Part shown: in pieces, positions 21,012 to 28,154 of the stretch
Numbering within the stretch: position 1 is the stretch's first letter
Layout of the letters: each line of letters starts with the position of its first letter
Assembly (NCBI RefSeq): GCF_027107535.1
Contig: NZ_CP114283.1
Coordinates: 2,790,001 to 2,854,000 of the forward strand
Direction of reading: 5' to 3'
Source of the DNA: Streptomyces aurantiacus
Lineage (GTDB): Bacteria > Actinomycetota > Actinomycetes > Streptomycetales > Streptomycetaceae
Length of the DNA: 64,000 nt
Notes under the pieces: model-generated
What the model was told of the DNA's origin: nothing
The model's input: the letters and a program-made list of their open reading frames with translations, nothing else
Databases searched by the model: none
Program-made: the position numbers and the translations under genes

Positions 21012-21429
21012 ACTGGGTCCGGCGTGCCTTGCGGAGCCAGAACAGCGCGGTCACCGGCAGGACGACCGGGATGAACAGGTACTCCATGCCGTAGTCGGAC
21101 CAGACGGTGGAGTCCGCGAAGGCCGAGGGCTCCACCAGGGTCCAGGTGCCGACCGCCAGTACGCCGACGAGCTCGGCGGCGCAGCACACGAGCGCCGCCC
21201 TGCGGGCCGTCTCCCCGCCGCGGACGAGCGAGTACGTGATGAAGCCGTACACGACACCCGCCGCGGCGGACAGGGAGTAGGCGAGGGGCGCCCGGTCGAA
21301 GTCCGTCGCGATCTGGAAGACCGAGCGCGACACCGCGCCGACCACCATCACGCCGTACAGCCACACCAGCAGCGTGCCGGGGCCGCTGATCAGCTTCTGG
21401 GGCCTGCCGTTCTCCGGCGTCACCACCAT
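21010..21429 (-). CDS. Small integral membrane protein, four helices
   Basis: The 139-residue protein has about four hydrophobic segments (GTLLVWLYGVMVVGAVSRSVF, LAYSLSAAAGVVYGFITYSLV, AALVCCAAELVGVLAVGTWTL and YLFIPVVLPVTALFWL) and a basic tail. GGGGAGG precedes ATG 21429. It follows another small membrane protein by one base, so the two form an operon. I do not recognise a function. The pair looks like conserved actinobacterial membrane proteins with no catalytic residues visible. Confidence 0.75.
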   Translation of the reverse strand: MVVTPENGRPQKLISGPGTLLVWLYGVMVVGAVSRSVFQIATDFDRAPLAYSLSAAAGVVYGFITYSLVRGGETARRAALVCCAAELVGVLAVGTWTLVEPSAFADSTVWSDYGMEYLFIPVVLPVTALFWLRKARRTQ

Positions 21430-21430
21430 C

Positions 21431-21790
21431 TCAGCCTCCCCAGATGTCGTGGAGCCGCACCTGGAGCACGGCCAGGACCACACCGCCGGCCGCGACCGTG
21501 ATCGAACCCCAGCGGGTGCGCTCCGCCAGCGACATGAAGCCCGCCGCCGGAACGCACGCGAAGGCGCCGACGAGATAGGCCACGAAGATCGTCGTGCCCT
21601 GCTCCGGCTTCTCGCCGCGGGCCAGCTGGACGACGCCGACCACCAGCTGGACGAGAGCGAGCAGTGTCACCACGGCCATACCGATGAAGTGCCAGTCCTT
21701 GGTCGGCTGGTCCCGGTGGGCGGCCCAGCCGCACCAGGCGGCGAGCGCGAGCGCGGCGACGGCGGTCGCGACCGTCAGGGCAACAAGCAT
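21431..21790 (-). CDS. Small integral membrane protein, four helices
   Basis: The 119-residue protein is almost wholly hydrophobic: MLVALTVATAVAALALAAWCGW, FIGMAVVTLLALVQLVVGVVQL, TIFVAYLVGAFACVPAAGFM and SITVAAGGVVLAVLQV. It has no recognised domain. ATG 21790 has no ribosome site, but TAGGGT lies six bases upstream (minus-strand reading of 21802-21797), so a leaderless transcript is likely. It is first in a two-gene minus-strand unit and divergent from the HAD gene. Confidence 0.75.
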   Translation of the reverse strand: MLVALTVATAVAALALAAWCGWAAHRDQPTKDWHFIGMAVVTLLALVQLVVGVVQLARGEKPEQGTTIFVAYLVGAFACVPAAGFMSLAERTRWGSITVAAGGVVLAVLQVRLHDIWGG

Positions 21791-21796
21791 GCCGCG

Positions 21797-21852
21797 ACCC
21801 TATTACGGGCCAAAAGGCCCGATGCCCTCGCCCCCGAGGTGCCCCGTAGGGT
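21797..21852. promoter_or_regulatory. Divergent pair of TAGGGT -10 boxes
   Basis: TAGGGT occurs on the minus strand at 21802-21797, six bases from ATG 21790, and on the plus strand at 21847-21852, seven bases from ATG 21860. GGGCC-AAAA-GGCCC lies between them. Both genes appear to start as leaderless mRNAs from one short shared promoter region. Confidence 0.6.
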
Positions 21853-21859
21853 CGAGGAC

Positions 21860-22507
21860 ATGAAGATCCGAACCGAGGCCCTGCTGTTCGACAACGACGG
21901 AACGCTTGTCTCATCGCTGGAGTCCGTGCACCGGTGCTGGAGCAGGTGGGCCGAGGAGCACGGGATCACCGCCGAGGAGTTCGCCCGGGTCGAACTGCAC
22001 GGCCGTCCGGCCGCCGAGATAGCCGCCGACCTGCTGCCCGCCGCCAGGGTCCCCGAGGCCGTCGTGCGCATCGAGCAGCTGGAGGTGGAGGACGTCGCGG
22101 GCGGCGTCCACCTGCTGCCCGGCACCCGGGCGCTCCTCGACTCCCTGCCGGCCGACCGCTGGGCCGTCGTGACCTCCGCCACGCGGCGTCTCGCCGAGGC
22201 CCGCCTCGGCGAGGTCGGCATCCGCCCCAAGAACCTGATCGCCGCCGACGACATCACGCGCGGCAAGCCCGACCCCGAGCCGTTCCTGCTCGCCGCCCGG
22301 CGGCTCGGCGTGGACCCGGCCCGCTGTGTCGTCTTCGAGGACGCACCCGCGGGTCTCCAGGCGGGCCGCGCGGCCGGAATGACCACCGTGGCATTGGCCA
22401 CAACCCACCGGGCCGCCGAGCTGACCGCCGACGTCGTGGTCGACGACCTCTCGGCCGTGTCGGCACTGGTCACGGACGGGGGAGTGGAGATCTCCGTACG
22501 GGACTGA
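21860..22507 (+). CDS. HAD-superfamily hydrolase (beta-phosphoglucomutase/DOG-phosphatase-like)
   Basis: The 215-residue protein has HAD motif I LLFDNDGTLVSS, in which the first Asp is the usual nucleophile and an Asn replaces the common Leu/Met between the acidic residues. Motif II is VVTSATRR, and motifs III/IV are KPDPEPFLLAARRLG with VVFEDAPAGLQAGRAAG. The helical cap is of the short alpha type (subfamily IA), as in sugar-phosphate phosphatases. The substrate is not predictable. There is no ribosome site, and TAGGGT lies just upstream. A GCTGTCCG/CGGACAGC hairpin about 12 bases after the stop is its probable terminator. Confidence 0.85.
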   Translation: MKIRTEALLFDNDGTLVSSLESVHRCWSRWAEEHGITAEEFARVELHGRPAAEIAADLLPAARVPEAVVRIEQLEVEDVAGGVHLLPGTRALLDSLPADRWAVVTSATRRLAEARLGEVGIRPKNLIAADDITRGKPDPEPFLLAARRLGVDPARCVVFEDAPAGLQAGRAAGMTTVALATTHRAAELTADVVVDDLSAVSALVTDGGVEISVRD

Positions 22508-22518
22508 GCGGCGTCCAC

Positions 22519-22540
22519 GGCTGTCCGTCATGCGGACAGC
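22519..22540 (+). terminator. Hairpin after HAD hydrolase
   Basis: GCTGTCCG-TCATG-CGGACAGC forms a perfect 8-bp stem just after the HAD stop codon. Confidence 0.6.
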
Positions 22541-22580
22541 GGGTTCCCGTTCCCACGCATACGTCTGCTTTACTTTTCTC

Positions 22581-22667
22581 ATGACCACGACGAGCAGCCG
22601 CATCCCTGCGACCGAGGCGACCATGACGCCCGGTGCTCGCTGTATGTGTCGAATGTGCGCCTTCTAG
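22581..22667 (+). CDS. Cys/Met-rich leader peptide upstream of metNIQ
   Basis: A 28-codon frame begins ATG ACC ACG and ends RCMCRMCAF before TAG at 22665. Three of the last seven residues are Cys and two are Met, with the codons TGT, TGT, CGA and TGC, of which TGT and CGA are rare in this GC-rich DNA. An internal in-frame ATG at 22623 would give a 14-residue version. A TACTTT -10-like box at 22571 would make the transcript leaderless. Hairpins follow at 22691-22708 and 22725-22743, before metN at 22889. This is the layout of a cysteine- or methionine-sensing attenuator. No Shine-Dalgarno is seen. Confidence 0.6.
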   Translation: MTTTSSRIPATEATMTPGARCMCRMCAF

Positions 22668-22690
22668 AGGGCCCCCGCACCACCCAGAGC

Positions 22691-22743
22691 CTCGCGCCCC
22701 GAAGCGAGACCGCTCACGTCTGCCCGTACGACCCTTTCGTACG
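22691..22743 (+). promoter_or_regulatory. Candidate attenuator hairpins in the metNIQ leader
   Basis: CTCGC-N8-GCGAG at 22691-22708 and CGTACGA-N5-TCGTACG at 22725-22743 can form two successive stems 24 bases after the leader-peptide stop. Ribosome stalling on the Cys codons could alter their pairing. The rest of the leader up to 22888 holds no recognisable SAM riboswitch. Confidence 0.4.
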
Positions 22744-22888
22744 CGACTGAGCCCGCCCCGCGCACGCAGTTCTGCCGAGACCCGGCTTTCCACGCCACCG
22801 CGTGAACCACCGTGCCGCGTTCCGACCGAATGCACCCGTGCCCGGCGCACACCCACGCCCTGCACTCGACAGTGACGGAAATCCCCCA

Positions 22889-23941
22889 GTGATCACGACA
22901 ACTGGCCTGACGAAGGTCTATCGGGCCCACCGCTCGCCCGGCCGTGAGATCACGGCCCTGGACGGCGTCGATCTGCATGTCCGCGAGGGCGAGGTGTACG
23001 GCGTCATCGGACAGTCCGGCGCCGGCAAGTCCTCCCTCATCCGCTGCGTCAACCTCCTGGAGCGCCCCACCGCCGGCACCGTGACCGTCGCCGGGCAGGA
23101 CCTCACGGCCCTCGCCGGGCGCGGCCCGCGCGCCGGCCGCGAGCTGCGGAAGGCGCGCAGCCACATCGGCATGGTCTTCCAGCACTTCAACCTGCTGTCC
23201 TCGCGGACGGTCCAGGACAACGTCGAGCTGCCGCTGGAGATCCTTGGCAAGTCGGGGAAGGAACGTTCCCGCAAGGCGCTGGAACTGCTCGACCTCGTCG
23301 GTCTCGCCGACCGGGCCAAGGCCTACCCGGCCCAGCTCTCCGGCGGCCAGAAGCAGCGCGTCGGCATCGCCCGCGCCCTGGCCGGCGACCCGAAGGTGCT
23401 CCTCTCCGACGAGGCGACCAGCGCCCTCGACCCCGAGACCACCCGCTCCATCCTCCACCTGCTGCGCGACCTGAACCGGCAGCTCGGCCTGACCGTCCTG
23501 CTCATCACGCACGAGATGGACGTCGTCAAGACCGTCTGCGACTCGGCCGCCCTCATGGAGAACGGGAAGATCGTCGAGTCCGGCACGGTCAGCGAACTGC
23601 TCGCCACGCCGGGCTCCGAGCTGGCCGCCGCGCTCTTCCCGGTGAGCGGCGACGCCTCCGGCGACGACCGCACGGTCATCGACGTCACCTTCCACGGCGA
23701 CGCCGCGACCCGGCCCGTCATCTCGCAGCTCTCCCGCACCTACAACATCGACATCTCGATCCTCGGCGCCGCGATGGACACCGTCGGTGGCAAGCAGGTC
23801 GGCCGGATGCGCATCGAGCTGCCCGGCCGCTACGAGGAGAACGTCGTGCCGGTCGGCTTCCTGCGCGAGCAGGGTCTGCAGATCGACCTCGTCGAACAAG
23901 CGGGGCAGGCGCCCGTACTGGTGAAGGAAGGTGCCAAGTGA
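22889..23941 (+). CDS. metN: Methionine ABC transporter, ATP-binding subunit
   Basis: The 350-residue ATPase powers D/L-methionine import. Walker A is GQSGAGKSS, the signature is [15 protein letters not shown], Walker B is [15 protein letters not shown] and the switch is ITHEMDVV. The C-terminal NIL domain ([22 protein letters not shown]...) is the methionine-sensing regulatory domain that allows trans-inhibition. The GTG start at 22889 has GACGGAA nine bases upstream, and its stop overlaps the metI GTG. It is first in metNIQ, behind the Cys/Met-rich leader. Confidence 0.94.
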   Translation: MITTTGLTKVYRAHRSPGREITALDGVDLHVREGEVYGVIGQSGAGKSSLIRCVNLLERPTAGTVTVAGQDLTALAGRGPRAGRELRKARSHIGMVFQHFNLLSSRTVQDNVELPLEILGKSGKERSRKALELLDLVGLADRAKAYPAQLSGGQKQRVGIARALAGDPKVLLSDEATSALDPETTRSILHLLRDLNRQLGLTVLLITHEMDVVKTVCDSAALMENGKIVESGTVSELLATPGSELAAALFPVSGDASGDDRTVIDVTFHGDAATRPVISQLSRTYNIDISILGAAMDTVGGKQVGRMRIELPGRYEENVVPVGFLREQGLQIDLVEQAGQAPVLVKEGAK

Positions 23942-24663
23942 CCTGGTCCGAGATGCAGCCGCTGCTGGAGCAGGCCTGTTGGGACACCTTCTACATGGTC
24001 GGCTGGTCGACGCTCATCGCCGTCGTCGGCGGGCTGCCGCTGGGCATCCTGCTGGTTCTCACGGACCGCGGCGGCCTGCTGCAGAACACCGTGCTGAACA
24101 AGGTCATCGGGCAGATCGTGAACGTCGCCCGCTCGATGCCCTTCATCATCCTGATGGTCGCGCTCATGGGCTTCACCCGGTCGATCACCGGCACCACCAT
24201 CGGCCGCGAGGCCGCCATCGTGCCGCTCGCGATCGGTGCGATCCCGTTCTTCGCGCGCCTGGTCGAGACGGCCGTCCGCGAGGTGGACGGCGGCCTGGTG
24301 GAAGCCGTGCAGTCGATGGGCGGCAACACCTGGACCGTCGTCCGCAAGGTGCTCGTACCCGAGTCGCTGCCGTCGCTGATCTCCAGCACCACCACGACGA
24401 TCGTCGCGCTCCTCGGCTACTCCGCCATGGCCGGCACCGTCGGCGCGGGAGGCCTCGGCGACATCGCCATCCGCTACGGCTACCAGCGCTTCGAGACCGA
24501 ACTGATGTGGATCACCGTGGGCATCCTCGCGGTGGTCATCTCCCTCATCCAGTTCGCGGGCGACTTCGCCGCGCGCGGGCTGCACCGGCGCGGTGGCCAG
24601 TCCGGCGCGGCCCCGCGGCTCAGGCTCCTGAAGGCCGCCACCGCGACCAGCAAGACCGTCTGA
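23938..24663 (+). CDS. metI: Methionine ABC transporter, permease subunit
   Basis: The 241-residue permease has five membrane helices and the MetI-type EAA loop (EAVQSMGGNTWTVVRKVLVPESLPSLI) that docks the ATPase. NVARSMPFIILMVALMGFTR is a family hallmark. The GTG overlaps the metN stop (GTGA), ensuring coupled translation. A 90-base gap precedes metQ. Confidence 0.93.
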   Translation: MTWSEMQPLLEQACWDTFYMVGWSTLIAVVGGLPLGILLVLTDRGGLLQNTVLNKVIGQIVNVARSMPFIILMVALMGFTRSITGTTIGREAAIVPLAIGAIPFFARLVETAVREVDGGLVEAVQSMGGNTWTVVRKVLVPESLPSLISSTTTTIVALLGYSAMAGTVGAGGLGDIAIRYGYQRFETELMWITVGILAVVISLIQFAGDFAARGLHRRGGQSGAAPRLRLLKAATATSKTV

Positions 24664-24753
24664 CCACTACGGCTCCCGCTGCCCACTTCCACCCCCTCGG
24701 TTCTCCCCGCACACCCCCGCGGGGCCGCCACACCCTCAGGAAAGGCACTTTTC

Positions 24754-25581
24754 GTGCGTAACACCGCCAAGCTCACCACCGCCGTGCTCGCCGCCGGAGC
24801 CCTCACCCTGGGTCTCACCGCCTGCGGCGCGGAGAAGGGCGCCGGCTCCGACGCGAGCGGCCCGCTGATCGTCGCCGCCAGCCCGGTCCCGCACGCCGAG
24901 ATCCTCACCTACGTGCGGGACAACCTGGCGAAGGACGCGGGACTCGACCTGCAGGTCAAGGAGTTCACGGACTACGTCCTGCCGAACACCGCGACCGAGG
25001 ACGGCTCCGTCGGCGCCAACTACTTCCAGAACCAGCCGTACCTCGACGACTTCAACAAGAAGAACGGCACCCACATCGTGCCCGTCGTCACGGTCCACCT
25101 GGAGCCGCTCGGTCTCTACTCCAACAAGGTCGACAAGGCCGACGAGCTGAAGAGCGGTGCGACGGTCGCCGTCCCGAACGACACGGTCAACGAGGCGCGG
25201 GCGCTCAAGCTCCTCGACGCCAACGGGATCATCACGCTCAAGGACGGCGCGGGCAACGACGCGACCCCCAAGGACATCGCGAAGAACCCGAAGAACCTCA
25301 AGTTCAAGGAGCTGGAGGCGGCCCAGACCCCGCGCTCCCTGGACGACGTCGACGCCGCCGTGATCAACGGCAACTACGCGATCGAGTCGGACCTCAAGCC
25401 CTCCGACGACGCCCTGGTCCTGGAGTCCGCCGACGACAACCCGTACGGCAACTTCCTCGCCGTCAAGGAGGGGAACGAGGACGACCCGCGCGTCAGGAAG
25501 CTCGCCGAGCTCCTGACCTCCGCCGAGGTCAAGAAGTTCATCGAGGACAAGTACGCCGGTTCCGTCGTCGCGTCGTTCTGA
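24754..25581 (+). CDS. metQ: Methionine-binding lipoprotein
   Basis: The 275-residue substrate-binding protein has a lipoprotein signal with lipobox LTAC (Cys24). The NlpA/MetQ fold shows PHAEILTYVRDNLAKDAGLDLQVKEF, NTATEDGSVGANYFQNQPYLDDFN and NGNYAIESDLKPSDDALVLES. It captures methionine for MetNI. The GTG start is preceded by CAGGAAAGG. An 18-bp inverted repeat follows about 70 bases after the stop. Confidence 0.93.
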   Translation: MRNTAKLTTAVLAAGALTLGLTACGAEKGAGSDASGPLIVAASPVPHAEILTYVRDNLAKDAGLDLQVKEFTDYVLPNTATEDGSVGANYFQNQPYLDDFNKKNGTHIVPVVTVHLEPLGLYSNKVDKADELKSGATVAVPNDTVNEARALKLLDANGIITLKDGAGNDATPKDIAKNPKNLKFKELEAAQTPRSLDDVDAAVINGNYAIESDLKPSDDALVLESADDNPYGNFLAVKEGNEDDPRVRKLAELLTSAEVKKFIEDKYAGSVVASF

Positions 25582-25652
25582 CCGCACCGGACGGCTCCGG
25601 GAGCGGCTGACGCGGCGCAGGTCCGTCACCCTCCCGTCGGCCGCCGTTCCCT

Positions 25653-25690
25653 CTGCACCACGGTGTCGACTCGTCGACACCGTGGTGCAG
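25653..25690 (+). terminator. 18-bp perfect inverted repeat after metQ
   Basis: The two arms at 25653-25670 and 25673-25690 are perfect reverse complements separated by only TC. This is either a very strong terminator for metNIQ or, being only 72 bases before the next gene's start, an operator-like cruciform. Confidence 0.7.
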
Positions 25691-25761
25691 TTCGGCGCTC
25701 ACATGCTGCATGCTGGGCAGTTCAGCAGGCCCGACGGTCCCTGATGGTTACGGAGCGGCGC

Positions 25762-26400
25762 ATGACGAACACCTTCCCCGACATCTCCCTGAACACGGAG
25801 CGGTTGGTACTGCGCCCTCTCGAGGACGACGACGTTCCCGCCCTCACCGAGATGATGAACGACGAGCAGGTCGCGGCCTGGACGTCCGTGCCGCAGCCCT
25901 TCACCGAGGCCGCCGCCCGCACCTGGATCACCCGGTACGCGCCCGCCGAGCGCACCTCGGGCCGCGGACTGGACCTCGCCGTCACGGAGTTCCTCACCCA
26001 GCGGCTGGTCGGCGTCATCCAGCTGGGCAGGACGAATTGGCATGTCCGCTCCACAGAGCTCTCGTACATCATCGCGCCCTGGGCACGCGGCGAGGGCTAC
26101 GCGTCCGAAGCGTCACTCGCCACCGCCCAGTGGCTCTTCGGCGACCAGCGGTTCGAGCGTCTGGAGCTGCGCACCGCGGCCGACAACACCGCCTCCCAGC
26201 AGGTCGCGCAGAAGATCGGCTGCATCAGCGAGGGCGTCCTGCGCGGAGCCTGTATAGCGCGCACCCGCACCGAGAGCGGGCGCTGGGAGGATCTGCGCAC
26301 CGACTTCATCGTGTGGGGCCTGCTTCCCGAGGACATCGAGGGCATCGCCGAGCAGCTCGCCGACAGCGGCGGGTTCACCGCCTACTCCGACTGGAACTGA
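25762..26400 (+). CDS. GNAT-family acetyltransferase (RimJ/RimL-like)
   Basis: The 212-residue protein has the RimJ/RimL-type layout: an opening LNTERLVLRPLEDDDVPALTEMMND, then LSYIIAPWARGEGYASEASLATAQWLF for acetyl-CoA, and LRTAADNTASQQVAQKIGCISEGVLRG near the end. Relatives acetylate ribosomal protein N-termini or small amines, and the substrate here is unknown. ATG 25762 is chosen because GGAG lies six bases upstream. An ATG six codons earlier is possible. Confidence 0.85.
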   Translation: MTNTFPDISLNTERLVLRPLEDDDVPALTEMMNDEQVAAWTSVPQPFTEAAARTWITRYAPAERTSGRGLDLAVTEFLTQRLVGVIQLGRTNWHVRSTELSYIIAPWARGEGYASEASLATAQWLFGDQRFERLELRTAADNTASQQVAQKIGCISEGVLRGACIARTRTESGRWEDLRTDFIVWGLLPEDIEGIAEQLADSGGFTAYSDWN

Positions 26401-26545
26401 CCGGAACCGCACCGGAGGCGGCCGCGGACCCCCGCCCGCACCCCCGGACGTCACGAGGTACGCTCACTGGGCTCCGCACGCCCGCCCGGCCGCACGCCCA
26501 CCTGACGACCTGACGACCTGCGAAGACTCCAGGAGACTGACGACG

Positions 26546-27754
26546 ATGGCCGACCGGGTCACGGTGATCGGCTGGGACGGCTCGCCGCTGACGGACGCGG
26601 CGCGCTCGGCTCTCGGCGTCGCCACACTGGTGGCCGGCGCGGGACATCACCTGGTCCTCCCCGAAGTGCCCCCGTCCGCCGAGCGCATCCGCCTCGGCAG
26701 CGTCGCCCTCGCGGGCCGCCGCATCGCCGCCCATCGCGGCACCGCCGTCGTCCTCGCCGACGGCGACCCGGGCTTCTTCGGAGTCGTACGCACCCTGCGC
26801 GCGCCCGAGTTCGGCCTGGAGGTCGAGGTCGTCCCCGCGGTCTCGTCCGTGGCCGCCGCCTTCGCCCGCGCCGGCATGCCCTGGGACGACGCACAGGTGG
26901 TCGTCGCGCACCGGCGCACCCTGCGACGCGCGGTGAACGTGTGCCGGGCCCACAGCAAGGTCGCCGTCCTCACCTCACCCGGCGCCGGACCGGCCGAGCT
27001 GGGCCTGCTCCTGGACGGAGTCCACCGCACCTTCGTCATCTGCGAGGAACTCGGCTCCGAGCGGGAACGGGTCACGGTCCTGACCTCCGACAAGGTCGCC
27101 GACCACACCTGGCGCGACCCGAACGTCGTCATCGTGCTCGGCGGCCCCGTCGCGTCCTCCGAGGGCGGCGGCTGGATCGCCGGCCGCGACCCGGGCACCG
27201 GCCCCCGCGGCTGGGCGCTGCCCGACGACATGTACGGCCACGAGCTCGGCGAGGGCGAGACCGAGGTACTGCGCGCCGCCCAACTCGCCCGGCTGGGACC
27301 GCGCATCGGCGACCTCGTCTGGGACATCGGCTCCGGCAGCGGCGCCTTCGCCACGGAGGCCGCGCGCTGCGGCGCCGCCGTCATCGCCGTCGACCGCGAC
27401 CCCGACGCCTGTGCCCGCACGATGGCCGCCGCCCGCCGCTTCGGTGTCCAGCTCCAGATCACCCACGGGACCGCGCCGCACGTCCTCGAGAACCTCCCGG
27501 AACCGGACGTCGTGCGTGTGGGCGGGGGTGGGGCCGCGGTGGTCTCGGCCGTCGCCGACCGGCGCCCCCAGCGGATCGTCACGCACGCCGCGACCCGCGA
27601 CGCCGCCGAACTCATCGGCAGGGACCTGACGGAGCACGACTACCGGGTCGAATGCGCGCTCCTGCAGTCCGTCGAGATGGACACCCGCGCCTGGACGGAG
27701 AAGGAGCGCAGCGTCGCCTTCCTGCTCTCCGGAGAACTGGGGCGACGCGACTGA
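26546..27754 (+). CDS. cobL: Precorrin-6Y C5,15-methyltransferase (decarboxylating), CbiE-CbiT fusion
   Basis: The 402-residue cobalamin enzyme methylates C5 and C15 of the corrin ring and removes the acetate side-chain carboxylate. The N-terminal CbiE tetrapyrrole methylase domain (about residues 4-205) shows VVLADGDPGFFGVVRTL and VVPAVSSVAAAFARAG. The C-terminal CbiT domain (about 210-402) has the SAM loop WDIGSGSGAFATEAARCG near residue 260 and VRVGGGGAAVVSAV. GGAGACTGACGACG precedes the ATG. The other corrin-ring genes are not in the window, but BluB-CobT lies directly downstream. Confidence 0.92.
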   Translation: MADRVTVIGWDGSPLTDAARSALGVATLVAGAGHHLVLPEVPPSAERIRLGSVALAGRRIAAHRGTAVVLADGDPGFFGVVRTLRAPEFGLEVEVVPAVSSVAAAFARAGMPWDDAQVVVAHRRTLRRAVNVCRAHSKVAVLTSPGAGPAELGLLLDGVHRTFVICEELGSERERVTVLTSDKVADHTWRDPNVVIVLGGPVASSEGGGWIAGRDPGTGPRGWALPDDMYGHELGEGETEVLRAAQLARLGPRIGDLVWDIGSGSGAFATEAARCGAAVIAVDRDPDACARTMAAARRFGVQLQITHGTAPHVLENLPEPDVVRVGGGGAAVVSAVADRRPQRIVTHAATRDAAELIGRDLTEHDYRVECALLQSVEMDTRAWTEKERSVAFLLSGELGRRD

Positions 27755-28150
27755 CCGCGCCGAGGTGCGGTGGCCGGCCGGCAGGCGGGTCACTGCCCGA
27801 TCGCGCCCTGTGATCCTGTAGTCGTACCGCGCGCGGTAGGCTGACCGATCGTTGTACCGCAGTCGGGTTGTCCGGTATTTCGCCGGTCAATGTCCGGAAA
27901 ACGCACCTGTTTTGGGATGCGTGTGGTACGGCGGAAACCGGAGGACGCGCAAAGTGGCGCAGTCCACAGCGGGCCGTGACGGATCACCCTGTCGCGGTGG
28001 CGGACCGACCGCGACAATGCCAGTTAATGGCTTTGTCGACCGGTCGTTCGTGCCGCCCGGCCCGTGTGCTCGTTCTCATGACGGGCGGTCGGTGCGCCGC
28101 TCCGGACGAGCAGGTCGTAGGAGCACTAAACCGATGGGCGAGGGGTACGC
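27755..28150. other. 396-bp region upstream of bluB-cobT
   Basis: It holds a 14-base perfect palindrome TACCGCGCGCGGTA at 27825-27838, overlapped by a TAGGCT -10-like box at 27837-27842, and a short frame at 27954-28154 described separately. I looked for the conserved core of a cobalamin riboswitch here and did not see it. Confidence 0.55.
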
Positions 28151-28154
28151 ATGA
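27954..28154 (+). CDS. Possible 66-residue upstream open reading frame
   Basis: A GTG-initiated frame (MAQSTAGRDGSPCRGGG... ending KPMGEGYA) has GGAGG about ten bases upstream. Its TGA overlaps the ATG of the following gene in an ATGA arrangement, typical of coupled translation. The composition is Arg/Gly/Ser-rich with no recognisable domain, and codon usage is less biased than in the neighbours. It may be a genuine small protein, a translated leader or a chance frame. Confidence 0.3.
   Translation: MAQSTAGRDGSPCRGGGPTATMPVNGFVDRSFVPPGPCARSHDGRSVRRSGRAGRRSTKPMGEGYA

Noticed and set aside
22508..22888. SAM riboswitch upstream of metNIQ
   Set aside because: I looked for the conserved SAM-I and SAM-IV core sequences and did not see them; the Cys/Met peptide explains the leader better. 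A covariance search would settle it.
26401..28150. Cobalamin riboswitch upstream of cobL or bluB-cobT
   Set aside because: No B12-box-like conserved core is visible; only a palindrome and a short frame.
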